A stretch of DNA of 7,215 nucleotides from Candidatus Sulfotelmatobacter sp. Lineage in GTDB: Bacteria > Acidobacteriota > Terriglobia > Terriglobales > Acidobacteriaceae. The stretch covers positions 1 to 7,215 of the forward strand of contig JASIKQ010000236.1 of assembly GCA_030049565.1 (NCBI GenBank), given 5' to 3'. The position numbers and the translations under genes were made by a program. Under the pieces are notes generated by a model. It saw only the letters and a program-made list of their open reading frames with translations. It had not been told where the DNA came from and did no database searches. Of this stretch, positions 1 through 6,635 are shown one piece after another. Position 1 is the first letter of the stretch, and the number at the start of each line of letters is the position of its first letter.

Positions 1-379
1 CGCGATCGGTGATTTCGTAGCGCGTCCACTGCGCCGTCAAAGGAATTGCGGTCATGCAGTTCACGCGCACCTTCATCGCGCGTGCTGTCTCGACTTCGAT
101 GCCGCCATGGTCGAGCATGAGGTCATCGCCCTCAAGTTGCACCATGCTTTCGGGCTGTATCGTGGCCGTCGATCCTTCGGCATCGATTTTGGCGATGCTC
201 GCCTTCTGGGTTTGCACTACGTCGTAAGGAAATAGTGTGGCAGAATTAGGCGCGGAATTCCCGTTCAGCCAGACGCCCCCAGCGTTACGCAGGATCGCAC
301 GTCCAGACTCTTGCGAGGACAGGGAAAGGGGAAGAATCACAATCATCGCGCCGCACACGAGATTGCGCCATTCAGACAA
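1..379 (-). CDS. Secreted FecR-like domain protein (N-terminal 126 residues; C-terminus beyond left edge)
   Basis: This is an open minus-strand frame that runs off the left edge, read by hand from the complement. From a TTG at 379 the protein begins MSEWRN, followed by a hydrophobic stretch (about residues 7-20) and a polar SSQES segment, which together look like a Sec signal peptide. Residues about 27-98 follow the FecR-domain pattern: a GGVWLNG strand, a YDVVQT turn in place of the usual GDxVxT, an AKIDAEGS strand, PESMVQL, then a LMLDHGGIEVET strand. FecR domains outside iron-sensing operons are often envelope proteins of unknown role, and no sigma factor lies nearby. TTG was chosen because a GGAGG lies 11 nt upstream and it completes the signal peptide. 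The alternative ATG at 346 would lack the charged n-region. The gene starts 87 nt after the nuclease stop and may be co-transcribed with it. The C-terminal half, and so the function, cannot be seen. Confidence 0.68.
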   Translation of the reverse strand, partial: MSEWRNLVCGAMIVILPLSLSSQESGRAILRNAGGVWLNGNSAPNSATLFPYDVVQTQKASIAKIDAEGSTATIQPESMVQLEGDDLMLDHGGIEVETARAMKVRVNCMTAIPLTAQWTRYEITDR

Positions 380-390
380 ACAGAGTCCCG

Positions 391-395
391 CCTCC
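391..395 (-). promoter_or_regulatory. Shine-Dalgarno GGAGG for the FecR-like gene
   Basis: The minus strand reads GGAGG 11 nt before the TTG at 379. It is the clearest ribosome binding site in the window and it decides the non-ATG start. The internal ATG at 346 has no comparable site. Confidence 0.55.
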
Positions 396-466
396 TCTGC
401 ACGGAGTGCTTGCGTAAGGATAGCTGGCTGATTTTTCCCGATATAGTGGCTTGTGTGATGACCACT

Positions 467-1927
467 CTAGACTCGCGCGAAATCGATGTACCCGCGTTGC
501 GCGTCAACCCGAATCAACTTAACCCGCATTTTGTCGCCGACATCTACTCCCTGCTGCCCATGCGCCAGTAATCCTTCCACATGAGGCTGCGCGATGCGGA
601 CAAAGGTGCCATGGGGCGTAACTCCGGTGACGACGGCACTGAAAATGGCACCGATTCGACGCTGCATGGCGACGGCCGCCAGCCGCTTGGTCATTTCCCG
701 CTCAACTTTTCGCGCGGCGTTTTCCTTCTGAGTGCAATTTGCGGCAATGGCAGAAAGTTCGTTGTCGGAATACGGATTGGGCTTACCCGCGAGCAGGGCT
801 TTGATCAGCCGTTGGGTTACGATGTCGGCGAAGCGGCGATTGGGAGCGGTGGAATGCGTGTAGTCCTGCACGGCCAGACCGAAATGTCCCGCGATGCGAT
901 CGCCGGGCCGCTCCAAAACATATTCGCCCGGACCAATCAGCTTGATGACGGCCAGCGAAAGGTCGCCAAATTGTTTGGGATTAGCCGCCTTGCGGCGCAA
1001 AAGAAAATCATTCAGCGCTTTGGAATCGGGATCGGCGGGGAGTTTCTCTCCATATTCGGCTGCCAGTTGCACGATGCGATCCCACCGATCTGGCGCCTTG
1101 ACGATACGGCGCAGGGAAGAAACTTTTTCCAGCATCCGCGCCACCACGCCATTGGCAGCGATCATAAAATCTTCAATCAGTTCAGTAGCGCGATTTCTTG
1201 GCTGCTCGACAATGCCGACGACCTCCTGGTTCGAGACGACAGGCATCAATTCCTCAGTTTCCAGGCTCAGTGCTCCGTGCTCGTGACGCTGATTCCTCAA
1301 CTTCTGTGCCACCTCGTCGTGCAACTGAAGTTGATCTTGCAGATCAGTTGACGATTCGACCTTTGCCGGCGCAGTCGCCTTTCCTTCCAGCCACGCGCCC
1401 ACCGAGTTGTATTGCAGTTGCACGTGGTTGCGAACCAGCGCGCGATAAACGTCGCCGGAATTAACATGGCCTTCGTCATCCACGACGAATTCGATGACGA
1501 CACTGAGCCGATCCTGATTTTCCAGCAGCGATGTCTTGCCGTTAGAAAGCTCTTCCGGCAGCATGGGGAAATTTCTGATGCCCGCATACACGGTAGTTGT
1601 CTCTGCCGCTGCATGTAGATCGATTGCACTGTTCTTGGGAATGTACGCATCCAGATCGGCGACGCCGATCATGATCTTGACATTCCCATCCTGCAATCGT
1701 TCCACGAACTCCATCTGGTCGAGATCGCGCGAGGTATCGTTGTCAATCGATGACCAGAGAAGATTCCGAAGATCGCGAACATTCTTGCCGTCAGTTAGCA
1801 GCGGAGGATGGTCCCGCAGCGCGGCCAATTGCTGCTGCATCTCTGGAGCGAAGTCGGGGTTAAAGCCGTGCTCGCGCATGACTTCTTTGGCTACAGCTTG
1901 CAGATCAAGGTGGGTGGGATTGGGCAT
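467..1927 (-). CDS. RNB-domain (RNase II/R family) ribonuclease, short form with C-terminal S1 domain
   Basis: A 486-residue putative 3'-5' exoribonuclease. The RNB core runs from about residue 55 to 400. The catalytic acidic loop is IDNDTSRDLDQ (61-71). Aligned by eye with E. coli RNase II, D62, D68 and D70 match D201, D207 and D209, but the fourth acidic position (D210) is Gln71. Other family landmarks are VADLDAYI (89-96), PMLPEELSNG (121-130), EDFMIAAN (252-259) and YTHSTAPNRRFAD (356-368), the last replacing the usual SPIRR-type motif while keeping the arginines. An S1 RNA-binding domain follows (about 425-486: GAIFSAVVTGVTPHGTFVRI). RNase II and R are about 640-810 residues. The roughly 55 residues before the core here are too few for the two usual cold-shock domains. 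The ATG at 1927 has an AGAGG 13 nt upstream. The gene lies 76 nt after the SIS gene and 87 nt before the FecR-like gene, all on the same strand. It is probably a distinct RNB subfamily rather than classical rnb or rnr. Confidence 0.9.
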   Translation of the reverse strand: MPNPTHLDLQAVAKEVMREHGFNPDFAPEMQQQLAALRDHPPLLTDGKNVRDLRNLLWSSIDNDTSRDLDQMEFVERLQDGNVKIMIGVADLDAYIPKNSAIDLHAAAETTTVYAGIRNFPMLPEELSNGKTSLLENQDRLSVVIEFVVDDEGHVNSGDVYRALVRNHVQLQYNSVGAWLEGKATAPAKVESSTDLQDQLQLHDEVAQKLRNQRHEHGALSLETEELMPVVSNQEVVGIVEQPRNRATELIEDFMIAANGVVARMLEKVSSLRRIVKAPDRWDRIVQLAAEYGEKLPADPDSKALNDFLLRRKAANPKQFGDLSLAVIKLIGPGEYVLERPGDRIAGHFGLAVQDYTHSTAPNRRFADIVTQRLIKALLAGKPNPYSDNELSAIAANCTQKENAARKVEREMTKRLAAVAMQRRIGAIFSAVVTGVTPHGTFVRIAQPHVEGLLAHGQQGVDVGDKMRVKLIRVDAQRGYIDFARV

Positions 1928-1937
1928 GCGTTGTCTC

Positions 1938-2003
1938 GCACCTCTACGCGAACGCGGACTGCAGGAGTAATCAACGTCGTATTCGAGTAAGGTGGAGAGG
2001 TGC
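1938..2003 (-). promoter_or_regulatory. 8-bp inverted repeat that could sequester the nuclease ribosome binding site
   Basis: On the minus strand GCACCTCT (2003-1996) comes immediately after the TAA of the SIS gene, and its exact complement AGAGGTGC (1945-1938) comes just before the nuclease gene. A 50-nt loop separates the two arms. The 3' arm contains AGAGG, the only Shine-Dalgarno-like sequence before the ATG at 1927. Folding would therefore hide the ribosome binding site. The pairing is seen directly; a regulatory role is inference. Confidence 0.35.
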
Positions 2004-3152
2004 TTATTCGCTCACCACCGCCTTCACCAGATTCCGTGGCCGATCTACGTTATAGCCTTTTTTTGTGGCCACATGATAGGCGAACAGTTGCAGCGGAATG
2101 ACTTCGACGATCGGCAATAGCAGTTCGGGCGCGACGGGAACATAAAAGATATCGTCGGCCACTTCTGCGGCTTCCCGGTTGCCTTCGGTGGCAACCGCTA
2201 TCACGAGCCCACGGCGCGATTTCACCTCTTTCATGACTTCAAGTGTGCGCCGGTAGCGCAGAACCGAATCCGGGTCGGTATGGTCGCACGTCGCCAGCAC
2301 GACGACCGGTAGTTTTTCGTCAACCAGCGCGTTCGGCCCATGTTTAAGTTCTCCCGCGGGATAACCTTCAGCGTGGGCATATGAGGTTTCTTTCAGCTTC
2401 AAAGCGCCTTCGCGGGCAATGGCGTAGTGCACGCCTCGCCCAAGATACAAAAACTTCTCAGCGTGATAATGACGCTCGCCGAACTGTTCCGCCAATTCGT
2501 CCCACGATCGAAGATTGGTCTCTATCGCGTCGGGAAGCTCGAGCAGATGCTGGAGATAAGAACGCGTGACTTCCGAGGTCATGCGGCCTCGTTTGCGAGC
2601 CAGAAACAAGGCCATCAAATAGAGGATAGTGACCTGCGAGGTAAAACTCTTGGTTGCAGGAATCGCCCGCTCGGGTCCGGCACCGGTAATCAGCGCAGCG
2701 CTGGCCTCACGTGGAATGGTGGCCTCAGCTACGTTGGAAACAGCAATCGTCTTAACGCCGCGAGTGAGCGCCTCGCGCTGCGCCGCAATGGTATCAGCGG
2801 TTTCACCCGATTGCGTGACCACCATCACGATGGGCTCAACCGCGGCGTGGGTCGAACGGTAGCAATATTCGCTGGCGTATTCCACGTCCACGGCCACTCC
2901 GGAAAGATCTTCGATGATGATTTCACCGGCCAGCCCCGCGTGGCGGCTCGAACCGCTGGCGGCAATGATCAGCTTTTCAAACGTCAGCAGCGAGTTTTCG
3001 ATGGCGTGCAGCTCACCGGGAAAAATGATGTCGTTGCTGAGGTGCTGCTCGATTGTCTTGGCAATGGCCCGCGGCTGTTCGTAGATTTCCCGGCACATCG
3101 CATGGGAAAAATTGCTGGCCTCCATTTGGTGAGTGGGCTTGGGAACTGTCAT
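2004..3152 (-). CDS. SIS-domain GlmS-like sugar isomerase lacking the glutaminase domain
   Basis: A 382-residue protein matching the C-terminal isomerase half of glucosamine-6-phosphate synthase. It opens with HAMCREIYEQP (17-27), the segment that starts the GlmS isomerase region. The two SIS modules carry SGSSRHAG (66-73), TQSGETADT (113-121), ATKSFTSQ (166-173), EGALKLKETSYAHAE (248-262), GELKHGP (267-273) and the C-tail NVDRPRNLVKAV (368-379). By eye K252, E255, H271 and K377 correspond to E. coli GlmS K485, E488, H504 and K603. GlmS is about 609 residues; the N-terminal class II glutaminase (about 240 residues with nucleophile Cys1) is absent. An in-frame stop (TGA) lies 21 nt before the ATG and a divergent gene begins 78 bp away, so it is not simply mis-started. 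It could be an ammonia-dependent synthase, a NagB-II-type glucosamine-6-phosphate deaminase, or a partner for a glutaminase encoded elsewhere. The GlmS-like C-tail favours a GlmS-derived enzyme. No good ribosome binding site was seen. Confidence 0.88.
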   Translation of the reverse strand: MTVPKPTHQMEASNFSHAMCREIYEQPRAIAKTIEQHLSNDIIFPGELHAIENSLLTFEKLIIAASGSSRHAGLAGEIIIEDLSGVAVDVEYASEYCYRSTHAAVEPIVMVVTQSGETADTIAAQREALTRGVKTIAVSNVAEATIPREASAALITGAGPERAIPATKSFTSQVTILYLMALFLARKRGRMTSEVTRSYLQHLLELPDAIETNLRSWDELAEQFGERHYHAEKFLYLGRGVHYAIAREGALKLKETSYAHAEGYPAGELKHGPNALVDEKLPVVVLATCDHTDPDSVLRYRRTLEVMKEVKSRRGLVIAVATEGNREAAEVADDIFYVPVAPELLLPIVEVIPLQLFAYHVATKKGYNVDRPRNLVKAVVSE

Positions 3153-3176
3153 ATCGACTGCGGCGAGGGTAAATCA

Positions 3177-3196
3177 TTTGCCGCATCGCGGGCAAA
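3177..3196. repeat. Inverted repeat in the SIS/prenyltransferase divergent intergenic region
   Basis: TTTGCC (3177-3182) and GGCAAA (3191-3196) are perfect complements 8 nt apart. With one bulged base the pairing extends inward through CGC/GCG to a 3-nt ATC loop. It lies in the 78-bp divergent region, so it could be a repressor site or a leader hairpin for the SIS gene. The symmetry is seen; the role is unknown. Confidence 0.35.
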
Positions 3197-3218
3197 CCGC
3201 GAAAAGTAAGGACTGTTT

Positions 3219-3224
3219 TACAAT
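3219..3224 (+). promoter_or_regulatory. Candidate -10 hexamer for the prenyltransferase gene
   Basis: TACAAT matches the TATAAT consensus at 5 of 6 positions and ends 6 nt before the GTG start at 3231. Transcription would begin at or next to the start codon, giving a leaderless message. No convincing -35 is found 16-18 nt upstream, so this is weak evidence. Confidence 0.25.
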
Positions 3225-3230
3225 CCTTTC

Positions 3231-4094
3231 GTGGCCGTTCTGCACAATCTGCGCGTGACGCTGGAAATGATTAAATGGGAGCACTCGATCTTCGCCCTCC
3301 CATTCGCTCTGTGCGGAGCTATGCTCGCCGCCGGCGGCCTTCCGACTGCATATCAGCTTTTTTGGATCATCATAGCGATGGTCGCCGCACGCTCGGCCGC
3401 AATGGCATTCAACCGCCTCGCCGATGCCGCTATCGACGCTGCCAATCCCCGCACGCGCACGCGCGCCTTGCCCGCCGGGCACCTTTCCCCGGCCTTCGTC
3501 GCGACTTTCGTTATTGTCGCCTGCGCCATCTTCGTTCTTGCAGCCGCCGAACTGAATCGCTTGACCCTTTTGCTTTCGCCGGCCGCGCTGGCTGTGCTGC
3601 TCTTGTATTCCTACACCAAGCGTTTCACCCGCTGGTCGCATGTGGTGCTCGGCTTCGCGTTAGGTATTGCCCCGGCGGCCGCCTGGATTGCAGTTCGCGG
3701 TTCTCTCGATCCGCGAATCCTAATCCTGACGGCTGCGGTGACCTTCTGGGTTGCAGGTTTCGATGTGCTTTACGCTTGCCAGGATTTTGAATTCGACTCT
3801 GCCGCCGGTCTTCATTCCATCCCGCGCTATGCCGGCATACCGCGCGCTCTGTGGATTGCACGCCTGTTTCATGCGATCATGCTGCTCTTGCTCATCGCGC
3901 TTGTGCCTGCTTTCGGCTTGGGAAAATTGGCAATCGCGGGGATTGCCGCAGTGACGCTTCTGCTGCTGTACGAACATTCGCTAGTAAGGGCGCACGATCT
4001 TTCCCGGCTCAACGCCGCTTTTTTCACCATGAACGGGGTTATCTCGGTCGTGTTCGCCGTGTTTATTGCGGCGGACATTTTTCTGGGGAAGTGA
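3231..4094 (+). CDS. mqnP: UbiA-family polyprenyltransferase, MqnP-like (menaquinone biosynthesis)
   Basis: A 287-residue integral membrane prenyltransferase that attaches the polyprenyl tail to an aromatic quinone precursor. The N-terminus [17 protein letters not shown] (11-27) is the signature start of this subgroup. The first prenyl-diphosphate/Mg motif is NRLADAAID (61-69), with the two aspartates D65 and D69, followed by [12 protein letters not shown] (72-83). The second is YACQDFEFD (181-189), followed by [10 protein letters not shown] (193-202). Hydrophobic segments between these motifs suggest about eight or nine membrane helices. The NRxxDxxxD and YxxQDxxFD forms fit the UbiA-like group linked to the futalosine route (prenylation of 1,4-dihydroxy-6-naphthoate) rather than proteobacterial UbiA, but no mqn neighbours are here to confirm it; many pipelines would call it ubiA. 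The start is GTG, with no clear ribosome binding site and a TACAAT 6 nt upstream. The gene is divergent from the SIS gene and convergent with the kinase gene. Confidence 0.88.
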   Translation: MAVLHNLRVTLEMIKWEHSIFALPFALCGAMLAAGGLPTAYQLFWIIIAMVAARSAAMAFNRLADAAIDAANPRTRTRALPAGHLSPAFVATFVIVACAIFVLAAAELNRLTLLLSPAALAVLLLYSYTKRFTRWSHVVLGFALGIAPAAAWIAVRGSLDPRILILTAAVTFWVAGFDVLYACQDFEFDSAAGLHSIPRYAGIPRALWIARLFHAIMLLLLIALVPAFGLGKLAIAGIAAVTLLLLYEHSLVRAHDLSRLNAAFFTMNGVISVVFAVFIAADIFLGK

Positions 4095-4121
4095 GCGATG
4101 TGAGAAAGACCACGGCCGGCA

Positions 4122-4150
4122 CCGAAGGCTCGGATCGCTTGGCGATTTCG
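4122..4150. terminator. Weak hairpin pair between convergent genes
   Basis: The 67-nt gap between the prenyltransferase stop and the kinase stop holds two short hairpins: CCGA/TCGG (4122-4133) and ATCGC/GCGAT with a TTG loop (4134-4146), followed by only three T residues on the plus strand. The position suits a transcription end, but the stems are short and the T-tract poor, so this is a guess. Confidence 0.2.
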
Positions 4151-4161
4151 AAAAGTATGAC

Positions 4162-6408
4162 TTAAGACGCCTGGCTGGCTGGCGGGGCGGCCTTGGCCGG
4201 ATACATGCGATCGAACTCTGGTTCATCGTGCAGCAGGTTGAGATCGGGATCGCGCCGTGCCCACTCTGCATCTTTGAAGCCTGCCTCCCAGGATTTGCGC
4301 AAGGTATCGAGCGCTTCGGCCTTCTTTTTGAGCTTGCAGTACAGGCACGCGGCGTTGTAGAGAATGGAAGCTTCATTTGCGCGCAAGGTAACTGCCAGAT
4401 TGAGTTCGCGCAGCGCATCCTCCGGACGGTCCAGAGATGCATAGTCAGAGCCGAGCAGGATGCGCGCGCGCGCATCCTCGGGAACCTGCCTCAAATGGTT
4501 TTCAAGGGCCGCCATCCTTCGCTGGCGCATGTTGTGCTCCGCTTCCTGTTTCCCCATGGCGCCAAGACAATTCAGGATGGGCACATAGACGTTGTAGTCC
4601 TCGCCGCTGGCCTCGATGGCAACTTCCGCAATATCGACAACTTCCTGATAGCGGCCGGCAGCAAACAGGGCACGGCAAAGTAGGTAATGAGCGCCCTCGC
4701 AGTCGCGCTTGCGTTCAATGGCTTTTTTCAACATGCGCACGGCTTCGTCGTGCAATGCCGCTGCATACAGAACCCAGGCCTGGCTGACCTGCACCTCAGG
4801 CAGGTCCCAGCGCAAGGCCACAGCCCTGCCCGAGGCTTCCCGTGCGCGTTCCACCCATTTTTCATCGCGGCTGAAGGTCCAATAGAACATGGCGCATGCA
4901 TTGGCGCTGGCGGCATAGGCTAGGGCAAAGCTGGGATCAATGGCCACTGCATTTTCAAACATCTCCAGGGCGAATTCGAGGTCCTGGCGGGTCTGCCGGC
5001 GCGCGTAGCGTTTGCCGCGCAGATAAAGATCATAGGCTTGCAAACTTTCCGTCGGCTTGACGGACAACGCTTCAAGCTCCTCGGGAGAGAGCGTCACGCG
5101 TAGGGCTTCTGCGATTCTGCGCGCCATTTCGTCCTGGACCTCGAACACATCCTTCATCTCGCGGTCGAAACGATCGGACCAGAGCGGGAAATCAGTGTGC
5201 GTGTCAACCAATTGGGCATTGATGCGGAGCCGGTTGCCGGCGCGGCGCAAGGTGCCAGTTAGGACGTAGGCCGCCCCGAGTTGCTGGCCGATCTGGGCCG
5301 GTGTTACCGATTTGTCGCGGAAGGCCAGAACAGTGGGACGCGAAAAGATGTTTAATCCGCGAATCTTGGAGAGCTCGGTGATCACGTCTTCGGTGATGCC
5401 GTCGCGCAGATATTCGTCTTCTTTCGCGCCGCTTATGTTTTCGAAATAGAGAACCGCAACGGATTTTCTTGCGGGCTTGTGGGCGCCGGAATCGGAATCG
5501 CTCTTCTCTTTCGAGTGCCGAGCGCTGGACTCGAGGTCGCGCTTGAGCCGGCTGAGGTCGGTTTTGAGCTCCGTGGCGGTCTGGCAGCGCAGGTTGCGAT
5601 CTTTCTCCAGCGTCTTATCCAGAATTCGCACAAACTCGGGAGGAAGCAAAGGGTTCAGTTCGCCCGCGCGCCGGGGATCGCGGTTCAGGATAGCGTCGAA
5701 GATCAGAGCCGAAGTGTCTCCCTGGAAAGGCAGTGTGCCGGTTGCCATCTGGTAGAGAACGGTCCCGGTGGAAAACAGATCGGTACGCGCATCGACCAGT
5801 TGACCGCGGGCCTGCTCGGGAGACATGTAGGACACCGTGCCCACGGCAGAGCCGGGTGAAGTCAGTTCCGGATTGACGAGAGTCGCCGACTGCCCCATGG
5901 CTATGCCTTGCACGCTCTCGCCACGGTTAATTTTCGCCAGCCCAAAATCCAGAATCTTTACTTGCCCGCGTCCGGTCAAAAAAATGTTGGCCGGCTTGAT
6001 GTCACGGTGCACAATCCCCTTGGAGTGGGCCGATTCGAGGGCATCAGCGATCTGGATGCCCAGACTCACCAGCGTGTCGATCGTCAGGGGTTGGCGGTTC
6101 ATCTTCTGGGCCAACGTCTCCCCCTCCAGCAATTCCATGACGATGAAGTGCCGCCGTTCGTGCTGCTCAATCGCGTGGATGGTGCAAATGTTTGGATGAT
6201 TCAGGGAGGAAGCGGCGCGCGCCTCACGCTGGAAGCGCTCCAATAGCTGGCTGTCCTGCGCCATTTCCGGCGGCAGGAATTTTAGCGCCACGTGGCGGCC
6301 CAGTTGCGAATCCTGCGCCTCATACACCACGCCCATGCCACCCGCTCCCAGCTTGCGGAGAATCTTGTAGTGCGAGAGGGACTGGCCGATCAGAGAATCC
6401 TGCTCCAT
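4162..6408 (-). CDS. Cytosolic Ser/Thr protein kinase fused to a TolB-like domain and TPR repeats
   Basis: A 748-residue Hanks-type kinase, numbered from the ATG at 6408. The kinase domain is about 14-285 and looks active: glycine loop GAGGMG (21-26), Lys43, alpha-C Glu62, HRDIKPAN (134-141) with Asp136, DFG (154-156), and SPE (196-198) in the APE position. After a charged linker (about 286-314), residues 316-437 ([63 protein letters not shown]) match the TolB-like domain found fused to TPRs in adenylate cyclases and transcriptional regulators. Residues about 455-725 form helical TPR-like repeats. No membrane segment or PASTA repeat is seen, so it is probably soluble and senses through protein contacts. 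Substrates are unknown. A GTG at 6462 would add 18 residues, but a promoter lies within that stretch and homologous kinases begin just before the IGQxLSHYKIL segment, so the ATG is preferred. It is divergent from the receptor gene. Confidence 0.92.
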   Translation of the reverse strand: MEQDSLIGQSLSHYKILRKLGAGGMGVVYEAQDSQLGRHVALKFLPPEMAQDSQLLERFQREARAASSLNHPNICTIHAIEQHERRHFIVMELLEGETLAQKMNRQPLTIDTLVSLGIQIADALESAHSKGIVHRDIKPANIFLTGRGQVKILDFGLAKINRGESVQGIAMGQSATLVNPELTSPGSAVGTVSYMSPEQARGQLVDARTDLFSTGTVLYQMATGTLPFQGDTSALIFDAILNRDPRRAGELNPLLPPEFVRILDKTLEKDRNLRCQTATELKTDLSRLKRDLESSARHSKEKSDSDSGAHKPARKSVAVLYFENISGAKEDEYLRDGITEDVITELSKIRGLNIFSRPTVLAFRDKSVTPAQIGQQLGAAYVLTGTLRRAGNRLRINAQLVDTHTDFPLWSDRFDREMKDVFEVQDEMARRIAEALRVTLSPEELEALSVKPTESLQAYDLYLRGKRYARRQTRQDLEFALEMFENAVAIDPSFALAYAASANACAMFYWTFSRDEKWVERAREASGRAVALRWDLPEVQVSQAWVLYAAALHDEAVRMLKKAIERKRDCEGAHYLLCRALFAAGRYQEVVDIAEVAIEASGEDYNVYVPILNCLGAMGKQEAEHNMRQRRMAALENHLRQVPEDARARILLGSDYASLDRPEDALRELNLAVTLRANEASILYNAACLYCKLKKKAEALDTLRKSWEAGFKDAEWARRDPDLNLLHDEPEFDRMYPAKAAPPASQAS

Positions 6409-6421
6409 GGCAACCCGGTTG

Positions 6422-6450
6422 ATACTATCCGGCGAAGGTACTGCCGTCAA
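6422..6450 (-). promoter_or_regulatory. Sigma70-like promoter for the kinase gene
   Basis: The minus strand reads TTGACG (6450-6445), a 17-nt spacer, then TAGTAT (6427-6422). The -35 matches consensus at 5 of 6 and the -10 at 4 of 6, with ideal spacing. The -10 ends 13 nt before the ATG at 6408, so the expected 5' leader is only about 6-8 nt and has no Shine-Dalgarno sequence. It supports the ATG start over the GTG at 6462. Confidence 0.5.
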
Positions 6451-6490
6451 GGAAGGCGGCACGCCGTGGCAACCGGACGGAGCTGCGATT

Positions 6491-6535
6491 CAAAAAATAA
6501 AACCGGCGTTTCCACCCCCTGCGGCGGAAACGCCG
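6491..6535 (-). terminator. Strong intrinsic terminator on the minus strand
   Basis: CGGCGTTTCC (6504-6513) and GGAAACGCCG (6526-6535) form a perfect 10-bp stem with a 12-nt loop. Read on the minus strand the stem is followed at once by GTTTTATTTTTTG (6503-6491), a textbook T-tract. In the plus direction it is followed by ATTTCCCC, which is poor. No minus-strand protein gene ends upstream of it inside the window. Confidence 0.7.
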
Positions 6536-6610
6536 ATTTCCCCATTCCCTCGATTTCGGAGGGCGTGAAGATCAAACCAGGAACTTGCTTGCCGATTCAC
6601 GCCTCATCTT
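6491..6610 (-). ncRNA. Candidate small structured RNA ending at the orphan terminator
   Basis: Reading the minus strand into the terminator there are two more potential stems. One is GGCGTGAA/TTCACGCC (6603-6596 with 6569-6562; 8 bp, 26-nt loop). The other is CCCTC/GAGGG (6563-6559 with 6551-6547; 7-nt loop), which shares two bases with the first. With the terminator hairpin this makes a three-stem transcript of roughly 110-120 nt. It does not resemble tmRNA, SRP RNA or any riboswitch I can recognise. The 5' end is a guess: no convincing minus-strand promoter was found upstream. It could instead be an attenuated leader of the kinase message, or a barrier to antisense transcription. Confidence 0.33.
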
Positions 6611-6635
6611 GCACGAAACGCGCTTCCGAGTTGTC

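Noticed and set aside
347..469. Stop-codon readthrough from the nuclease into the FecR-like frame, which is in the same phase
   Set aside because: One third of neighbouring genes share phase by chance. The FecR-like gene has its own strong ribosome binding site and signal peptide, and the nuclease ends with a complete S1 domain.
581..1351. 256-residue plus-strand open frame inside the nuclease gene
   Set aside because: It lies entirely antisense to the RNB core, whose family motifs are unambiguous. Its translation has no recognisable domain and a low-complexity character typical of a shadow frame.
2427..3209. 260-residue plus-strand open frame opposite the SIS gene
   Set aside because: It is antisense to a gene with all GlmS isomerase motifs, and no family features are visible in its translation.
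3153..3230. glmS ribozyme or amino-sugar riboswitch in front of the GlmS-like gene
   Set aside because: The 78-bp shared region is too short for the glmS ribozyme, and none of its conserved core could be recognised.
3174..3641. 155-residue minus-strand frame crossing the SIS/prenyltransferase intergenic region
   Set aside because: The composition is rich in Gly, Arg and Glu with no motif, and it is antisense to the clearly identified prenyltransferase.
6409..6462. GTG at 6462 as the kinase start
   Set aside because: It adds 18 residues with no homology feel, has no ribosome binding site, and a consensus-like promoter lies inside the added stretch.
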